From JANNNF01 sp040385825 (lineage in GTDB: Bacteria > Pseudomonadota > Alphaproteobacteria > Rhodobacterales > Rhodobacteraceae), in NCBI GenBank assembly GCA_040385825.1, contig JAZKGQ010000018.1, positions 1 to 64,000 on the forward strand: a DNA stretch of 64,000 nucleotides. Direction: 5' to 3'. This document shows, piece after piece, positions 60,183 to 64,000 of the stretch; the first letter of the stretch is position 1, and the number at the start of each line of letters is the position of its first letter. The notes below the pieces were generated by a model that saw nothing but the letters and a program-made list of their open reading frames with translations, had not been told where the DNA came from and did not search any database. The translations under genes and the position numbers were made by a program.

Positions 60183-60286
60183 CTAGAGCCGTTCAGGTTC
60201 TGACGAAAACACGGCCCTCGGAAAACGCGTCTCAACGCGGCGACAGGCAGCGATTTTCGATTCCATCGAAACCTGAACCGCTTTAG
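60183..60286. repeat. Imperfect palindromic element upstream of hemF
   Basis: Left end (60183-60211, CTAGAGCCGTTCAGGTTC then GACGAAAAC) is an imperfect inverted copy of the right end (60251-60286), which on the minus strand reads CTAAAGCGGTTCAGGTTTCG then ATGGAATCGAAAA. The whole is about 104 bp and lies between the lipoprotein gene and hemF. It resembles small palindromic intergenic elements of alphaproteobacteria. Confidence 0.6.
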
Positions 60287-60316
60287 GCATGCAGGGCAAG
60301 CCGCAGGAGACAGCGC

Positions 60317-61177
60317 ATGACCGATCCCTTTGACGCCCGCAAGGCCCGTGCCTCGGCCTGGTTCCGGGCCTTGCGCGACCAGATCGTCGCGGCGTTCGAC
60401 AGGCTTGAGGCGGCGCATGGCACCGGGCCTGTCGGCCAGTTCGAGGTGACCCCCACCAGCCGCGCCGATGGCGGCGGCGGCGAGATGAGCGTGATGCGCG
60501 CAGGCCGGGTGTTTGAAAAGATCGGGGTGAACATCTCCGAAGTGCATGGCATGCTTGGCGACCGGGCGCAAAAGGCGATGGCCGCGCGCGGTGTGCCGGG
60601 CATGGACACCGACCCCCGCTTCTGGGCCAGCGGCATTTCCCTTGTCGCCCATATGCAGAACCCGCATTGCCCCGCCGTGCACATGAACACCCGCATGTTC
60701 TGGACCCCGCATACCGCATGGTTCGGCGGCGGGTCGGACCTGAACCCCTGTATCGAATACAGCGAGGATACCGCGCATTTTCACGCCGTGATGCAGGGGG
60801 CCTGCGACCCGCATGGGCCCGAGTATTACCCCCGCTTCAAGGCCTGGGCGGACGAGTATTTCTTTGTGCCGCACCGGGGCCGCGCGCGGGGGGTGGGCGG
60901 TATCTTCTATGACGATCTGAACACCGGCGACTGGGAGGAGGACTTTGCCTTTACCCAAAGCGTGGGGGCCGCCTTCCTGCCCGCCTTCGTGCCGCTGGTC
61001 GAACGCCGGGTCGGCACTGTCTGGTCCGACGCCGACCGCGAGGTGCAGTTGCGCAGCCGGGGCCTTTATGCCGAATACAACCTTGTCTACGACCGGGGCA
61101 CCAGGTTCGGCCTTGAATCCGGGCATGATGCCAGTGCGGTTCTGATGAGCCTGCCCCCCATAGCGAAGTGGTACTGA
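60317..61177 (+). CDS. hemF: Oxygen-dependent coproporphyrinogen III oxidase
   Basis: A 286-aa HemF that converts coproporphyrinogen III to protoporphyrinogen IX using O2. Family signatures are VHMNTRMFWTPHTAWFGGGSDLNP, DTAHFHAVMQGACD and RGRARGVGGIFYDDLN, with YNLVYDRGTRFGLESG near the end. CAGGAGAC precedes the ATG. No FNR-type TTGAT-N4-ATCAA site was noticed upstream. It is followed at one base by the Imm10-like gene. Confidence 0.97.
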   Translation: MTDPFDARKARASAWFRALRDQIVAAFDRLEAAHGTGPVGQFEVTPTSRADGGGGEMSVMRAGRVFEKIGVNISEVHGMLGDRAQKAMAARGVPGMDTDPRFWASGISLVAHMQNPHCPAVHMNTRMFWTPHTAWFGGGSDLNPCIEYSEDTAHFHAVMQGACDPHGPEYYPRFKAWADEYFFVPHRGRARGVGGIFYDDLNTGDWEEDFAFTQSVGAAFLPAFVPLVERRVGTVWSDADREVQLRSRGLYAEYNLVYDRGTRFGLESGHDASAVLMSLPPIAKWY

Positions 61178-61178
61178 G

Positions 61179-61532
61179 ATGGCCGATATCGTGGTGACTG
61201 CGGCCTATGCCTCGGTGGTGGAAGATGACGAGGAAGGCCTGCTGTTCGTGGGCTTTGCGCAGGGCGAGGCAGAGGACGAGGATTACGCCCTGTTCCGCCA
61301 ACCGCTGGACGGCGGGCCGGTGTGGTTCGAGGTGAACGACGAGGCCTTCGGGGCCGCGGATGCGCTGGAATCGGTGACGCCGGGGCCGCAGGGGCTGGAG
61401 ATCACGCTGGCGCGGCCCGCGAGCTATGGCTGGGCAAGGTCGGTTCTGGTGCAGATCGGGCCGGAGTGCGAAGACGCGGACGAGGCGCTGGCCGCGCTGG
61501 CAGGGATGCTGGGGGCGGTCTGGCGGGGGTAG
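61179..61532 (+). CDS. Imm10-like small protein
   Basis: A 117-aa acidic protein starting one base after the hemF stop. The order of segments (VVEDDEEGLLFVGFAQGEAEDEDYALFRQ, then VWFEVNDEAFGAADALESV, then GLEITLARPASYGW) resembles the Imm10 family of immunity proteins from polymorphic toxin systems. No toxin gene is nearby. The match is by pattern memory only; it could equally be an uncharacterised heme-cluster protein. No signal peptide or membrane segment. Confidence 0.5.
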   Translation: MADIVVTAAYASVVEDDEEGLLFVGFAQGEAEDEDYALFRQPLDGGPVWFEVNDEAFGAADALESVTPGPQGLEITLARPASYGWARSVLVQIGPECEDADEALAALAGMLGAVWRG

Positions 61533-61561
61533 GCGCCCGATCTCCTTGATGAAATAGGGGC

Positions 61562-61579
61562 GGAATTCTTGAAAATTCC
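61562..61579. repeat. Short inverted repeat GGAATT-N6-AATTCC
   Basis: Perfect 6-bp arms with centre CTTGAA lie in the gap between the convergent Imm10-like gene and hemE. It is AT-rich compared with its surroundings, so it may be a remnant of an intergenic palindromic element or a weak terminator. Confidence 0.4.
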
Positions 61580-61594
61580 GGAGGTGCGCCTGAG

Positions 61595-62623
61595 TTACCC
61601 CGCCCGCACCGTCTCGATCATCAGCGCCACGTTGTCCGGGTTGGCATCGGGTGTGATGCCGTGGCCCAGGTTGAAGATGTGGGGGCCATGGCGGAAGGCC
61701 TGCACGACGCGGCGGGTCTCATTCACCAGCGCTTCGCCGCCGGTGACCATGTGGTCGGGGGCGAGGTTGCCTTGCACGCAGCCGGTGGGTTGCACGTTGG
61801 CGGCGGCCCATTCGGGGGTGACGGAATTGTCGATGGCGACGCAATCGGCCCCGGTGGCTGCGGCGAAGCCGATATAGCCATCCGCGGCCTCGCGCGGGAA
61901 GGCGATGACGGGCAGGCCGGGGTGTCTGACCTTCAGCGCGCTGATGATGCGCTGGCTGGGCTTCACAGCGAAATCAGTGAAATCCTGGCCCTTCAGGGAC
62001 CCGGCCCAGCTGTCGAACAGCTTGACGACCTCGGCGCCGGCTTGCACCTGCATGGACAGATAGTCGATGGTGGCCTCGGTGATCACGTCGATCAGGGCGC
62101 TGAACGTCGCGCGGTCGGTGGCTTTCAGGGCGTGGGCGGGGCCTTGGTCCCTGGTGCCGCGGCCTGCGATCATGTAGGTGGCGACGGTCCACGGGGCACC
62201 GGCGAAACCGATCAGCGTTGTCTCGCGCGGCAGTTCACGCGACAGGATCTTGACGGTTTCATAGATGGGGGCGAGGGTGTCATGGATGGCCTCGCGCGGC
62301 TTCAGCGCCTTGACGCCCTGCATGGTCGTGATGGTCGACAGGCGCGGGCCTTCGCCGGTTTCAAACCACAGATCGGCGCCAAGCGCCTGCGGCAGCAGCA
62401 GGATGTCAGCGAACAGGATGGCGGCGTCAAAGCCATAGCGGCGGATCGGTTGCAGAGTGACCTCGGCGGCAAGATCCGGGTTGTAGCACAGTTTCAGGAA
62501 ATCACCCGCCTGCGCGCGGGTGGCGCGGTATTCGGGCAGGTAGCGGCCTGCCTGACGCATCATCCAGATCGGGGGGGTGGGCAGAACCTCGCCCCGCAGC
62601 GCGCGCAGAATGGTCTTGGTCAT
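61595..62623 (-). CDS. hemE: Uroporphyrinogen decarboxylase
   Basis: A 342-aa enzyme that removes the four acetate carboxyls of uroporphyrinogen III to give coproporphyrinogen III. PPIWMMRQAGRYLPEYR with the phosphate-like Arg pair is near residues 18-34, AAILFADILLLPQALGADL follows, and GFAGAPWTVATYMIAG is a second signature. ATG 62623 with AAGGGGGCG upstream is chosen over the longer frame. It diverges from hemC across 84 bp, so the two share a promoter region. Confidence 0.97.
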   Translation of the reverse strand: MTKTILRALRGEVLPTPPIWMMRQAGRYLPEYRATRAQAGDFLKLCYNPDLAAEVTLQPIRRYGFDAAILFADILLLPQALGADLWFETGEGPRLSTITTMQGVKALKPREAIHDTLAPIYETVKILSRELPRETTLIGFAGAPWTVATYMIAGRGTRDQGPAHALKATDRATFSALIDVITEATIDYLSMQVQAGAEVVKLFDSWAGSLKGQDFTDFAVKPSQRIISALKVRHPGLPVIAFPREAADGYIGFAAATGADCVAIDNSVTPEWAAANVQPTGCVQGNLAPDHMVTGGEALVNETRRVVQAFRHGPHIFNLGHGITPDANPDNVALMIETVRAG

Positions 62624-62707
62624 GGATCGCCCCCTTGCTGCGCCATGGGTCCGATGCCAGCGGGGGCTTGTCAAGAGTTGTCAGGAAAAGGTGACACCTG
62701 TAAGACT

Positions 62708-63658
62708 ATGGCGATGATGAAAAACCTGCCCTCCCCCGCCCAACCCCTGAAGATCGGAACCCGTGGCTCGCCTCTGGCGCTGTGGCAGGCGCATGAGGTG
62801 CGGCGCAGCCTGATGGCGGCGTTCGAGTTGCCCGAGGCCGCGTTTCAGATTTGCGTGATCAAGGTGCTGGGCGACCAGATCCAGGACCGGGCGTTGAAGG
62901 ATATCGGCGGCAAGGGGCTGTTTACCCGCGAGATCGAGGAGGCGCTGCTGGCGGGCGACATCGACATCGCGGTGCATTCCATGAAGGACATGCCGACGGT
63001 GCAGCCTGCGGGGTTGACGCTGGACTGCTATCTGCCGCGCGAGGATGTGCGGGATGCGTTTGTCTCGCCCCTGGTCGCGTCACTGGCGGATTTGCCGCAG
63101 GGCGCGGTGGTGGGGTCGTCGTCGCTGCGGAGGCGGGCGCAGTTGCGGTTGCGCAGGCCCGATTTGCAGGTGGTGGAGTTTCGCGGCAACGTGCAGACCC
63201 GGATGAAGAAGCTGGAGGACGGCGTGGCGCAGGCCACGTTTCTGGCGATGGCGGGGCTGAACCGGCTGGGGATGGCGCATCTGGCGCAGGGGCCGGTAGA
63301 GGTGACCGACATGCTGCCCGCGGTGGCGCAAGGCGCGATCGGGGTGGAGCGGCGGTTGGCCGATGACCGGGTGGCCGGGTTGCTGGCGGCGGTGCATCAC
63401 GGGCCGACGGGTGTGCGGCTGGCGGCAGAGCGCGGGTATCTCGCGCGGCTGGACGGGTCGTGCGAGACGCCGATTGCGGGGCTTGCGGTGATCGACGGCG
63501 ACAGCCTTTGGCTGCGCGGCGAGATCTTGCGCCCCGACGGGTCAGAGGCGATTGCGGGCGAGCGGCGCGGGGGGCTGGCCGATGCCGGGGCGGTTGGGGT
63601 GGCGCTGGCCGAGGCGTTGCTGGCGGCGGCCCCGAAGGGGTTTTTCGACTGGAACTGA
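62708..63658 (+). CDS. hemC: Hydroxymethylbilane synthase (porphobilinogen deaminase)
   Basis: A 316-aa enzyme that polymerises four porphobilinogens. It has the N-terminal IGTRGSPLALWQAHEVRR, VHSMKDMPT with the catalytic Asp region, SSSLRRRAQL, and the dipyrromethane-cofactor Cys in LDGSCETPIAG (about residue 250). Three in-frame ATGs (62708, 62714, 62717) compete as the start; the first is listed. The frame extends far upstream as a shadow across hemE. A strong terminator follows at 63706. Confidence 0.96.
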   Translation: MAMMKNLPSPAQPLKIGTRGSPLALWQAHEVRRSLMAAFELPEAAFQICVIKVLGDQIQDRALKDIGGKGLFTREIEEALLAGDIDIAVHSMKDMPTVQPAGLTLDCYLPREDVRDAFVSPLVASLADLPQGAVVGSSSLRRRAQLRLRRPDLQVVEFRGNVQTRMKKLEDGVAQATFLAMAGLNRLGMAHLAQGPVEVTDMLPAVAQGAIGVERRLADDRVAGLLAAVHHGPTGVRLAAERGYLARLDGSCETPIAGLAVIDGDSLWLRGEILRPDGSEAIAGERRGGLADAGAVGVALAEALLAAAPKGFFDWN

Positions 63659-63705
63659 CGCCGTTCGGGGGGCGCCTTTCGGGGGACGGGCGGTTATTGA
63701 ACGGA

Positions 63706-63738
63706 GTGCAAGCCGAAGGGGCTTGCACATTGTTTTTT
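63706..63738 (+). terminator. Rho-independent terminator of hemC
   Basis: Perfect 9-bp arms GTGCAAGCC (63706-63714) and GGCTTGCAC (63720-63728) with a 5-base loop are followed by ATTGTTTTTT. It lies 48 bp after the hemC stop. Confidence 0.8.
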
Positions 63739-63749
63739 GAGAAGAATGC

Positions 63750-63825
63750 GGGGGCGTTCCGCCCCCCACGCAGATTTGCCGTGGCAAGTCTGCGCTCCCC
63801 CTGAGGATATTTGGGCCAATGTGAA
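63750..63825. repeat. Hairpins plus conserved GAGGATATTTG motif
   Basis: Hairpin 63750-63766 (GGGGGCG, TTC, CGCCCCC) and hairpin 63770-63793 (GCAGATTTGC with GCAAGTCTGC, one G:U-type mismatch) are followed by the motif GAGGATATTTG...GCCAATGTGAA (63797-63825). The motif recurs inverted at 36589-36617. It separates hemC from the convergent permease gene. Confidence 0.65.
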
Positions 63826-63827
63826 AG

Positions 63828-64000
63828 TCAGTCTTGCGCGCGGAGCGTTTGGGCGGGGCGGGTGGCCAGCGGGGCCCAGGCGAAGGCGAGGCCTGCCAGC
63901 AGGGTGGCCGTGATGCCCCCTGCGATGATGGCTGTGGCAGAGACGGGTTCAAACCGGTAGGGCGCATCCATCACCCAGACCATGGTGGCCCATCCGGCAA
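63828..64000 (-). CDS. FtsX-like ABC permease, C-terminal fragment (truncated by window end)
   Basis: Only the last 56 codons are inside the window. The minus-strand translation includes VSATAIIAGGITATLLAG and AWAPLATRPAQTLRAQD before the stop: a last transmembrane helix followed by the RPAxxLRAxD tail typical of YbbP-type FtsX permeases. The rest of the gene lies beyond 64000, so the exact subfamily is uncertain. Confidence 0.6.
   Translation of the reverse strand, partial: AGWATMVWVMDAPYRFEPVSATAIIAGGITATLLAGLAFAWAPLATRPAQTLRAQD

Noticed and set aside
61661..62707. N-terminal extension of the hemC frame back across hemE
   Set aside because: It runs antisense to hemE, has no HemC-like sequence, and the HemC domain starts normally after 62708.

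Overview
The window looks like a chromosomal segment of a high-GC alphaproteobacterium of the Rhodobacter/Paracoccaceae type. This is inferred from dense, GC-rich coding with short ATGA/GTGA overlaps, the dnaX-ybaB-recR block, accD-folC, a membrane-bound ferritin (MbfA type), hemF/hemE/hemC, and GC-rich multi-hairpin intergenic elements. No rRNA, tRNA, CRISPR array, transposase, integrase or phage gene was seen.

Layout. (1) 0.4-7.2 kb: an aromatic-catabolism operon quiC-pcaD-pcaC-pcaH-pcaG-BKACE-pcaB, taking 3-dehydroshikimate through protocatechuate to beta-ketoadipate. No pcaIJ or pcaF is present; a beta-keto-acid cleavage enzyme sits in their place. (2) 7.7-19.2 kb: a candidate catabolic regulon made of a complete peptide-type ABC importer, two amidohydrolases, an NTF2-like protein, an Asp/Glu/hydantoin-type racemase, a flavin reductase and a divergent GntR/FCD regulator. 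Similar TTGTC-type palindromes lie before the importer and before the regulator. (3) 19-28 kb: DUF2383 protein, EEP-family phosphodiesterase, phospholipase D, a large multi-PAS hybrid histidine kinase, and an RTX-like protein built from three exact-period 187-residue repeats. (4) 28-34.9 kb: a mostly minus-strand run of sterol desaturase-like protein, ornithine cyclodeaminase-like protein, HAD phosphatase, EamA transporter, YaiI, S-formylglutathione hydrolase, AEC transporter and MbfA. (5) 34.9-36.5 kb: a small secreted peptide plus a TetR regulator behind three TGAAC-N6-GTTCA operators, then a lower-GC NYN-domain gene. (6) 36.7-47 kb: folC, accD, an S8 protease with P-domain and RTX repeats, an M23 protein, recR, ybaB, dnaX and a lytic transglycosylase. 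(7) 47-57 kb: a divergent two-gene form of MnmC, a tandem pair of EamA transporters, an FMN reductase, a ThDP enzyme, LrgAB, a GNAT protein, a HAD phosphatase and a CpdB-type nucleotidase. (8) 57.5-64 kb: clpS, an RsmC-like methyltransferase, an atypical SDR, a lipoprotein, and heme genes hemF, hemE and hemC with an Imm10-like small gene between hemF and hemE; the window ends in the tail of an FtsX-like permease.

How the genes work together. The first 7 kb feed shikimate/quinate-type carbon into central metabolism. The next 11 kb look like an uptake-and-breakdown system for an unidentified amide or N-heterocycle and are the best candidate for an undescribed pathway. The remainder mixes housekeeping genes (folate, fatty acid, DNA repair and replication, tRNA modification, heme, proteolysis adaptor) with accessory insertions. 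All functional calls rest on reading motifs by eye; no database search was possible.
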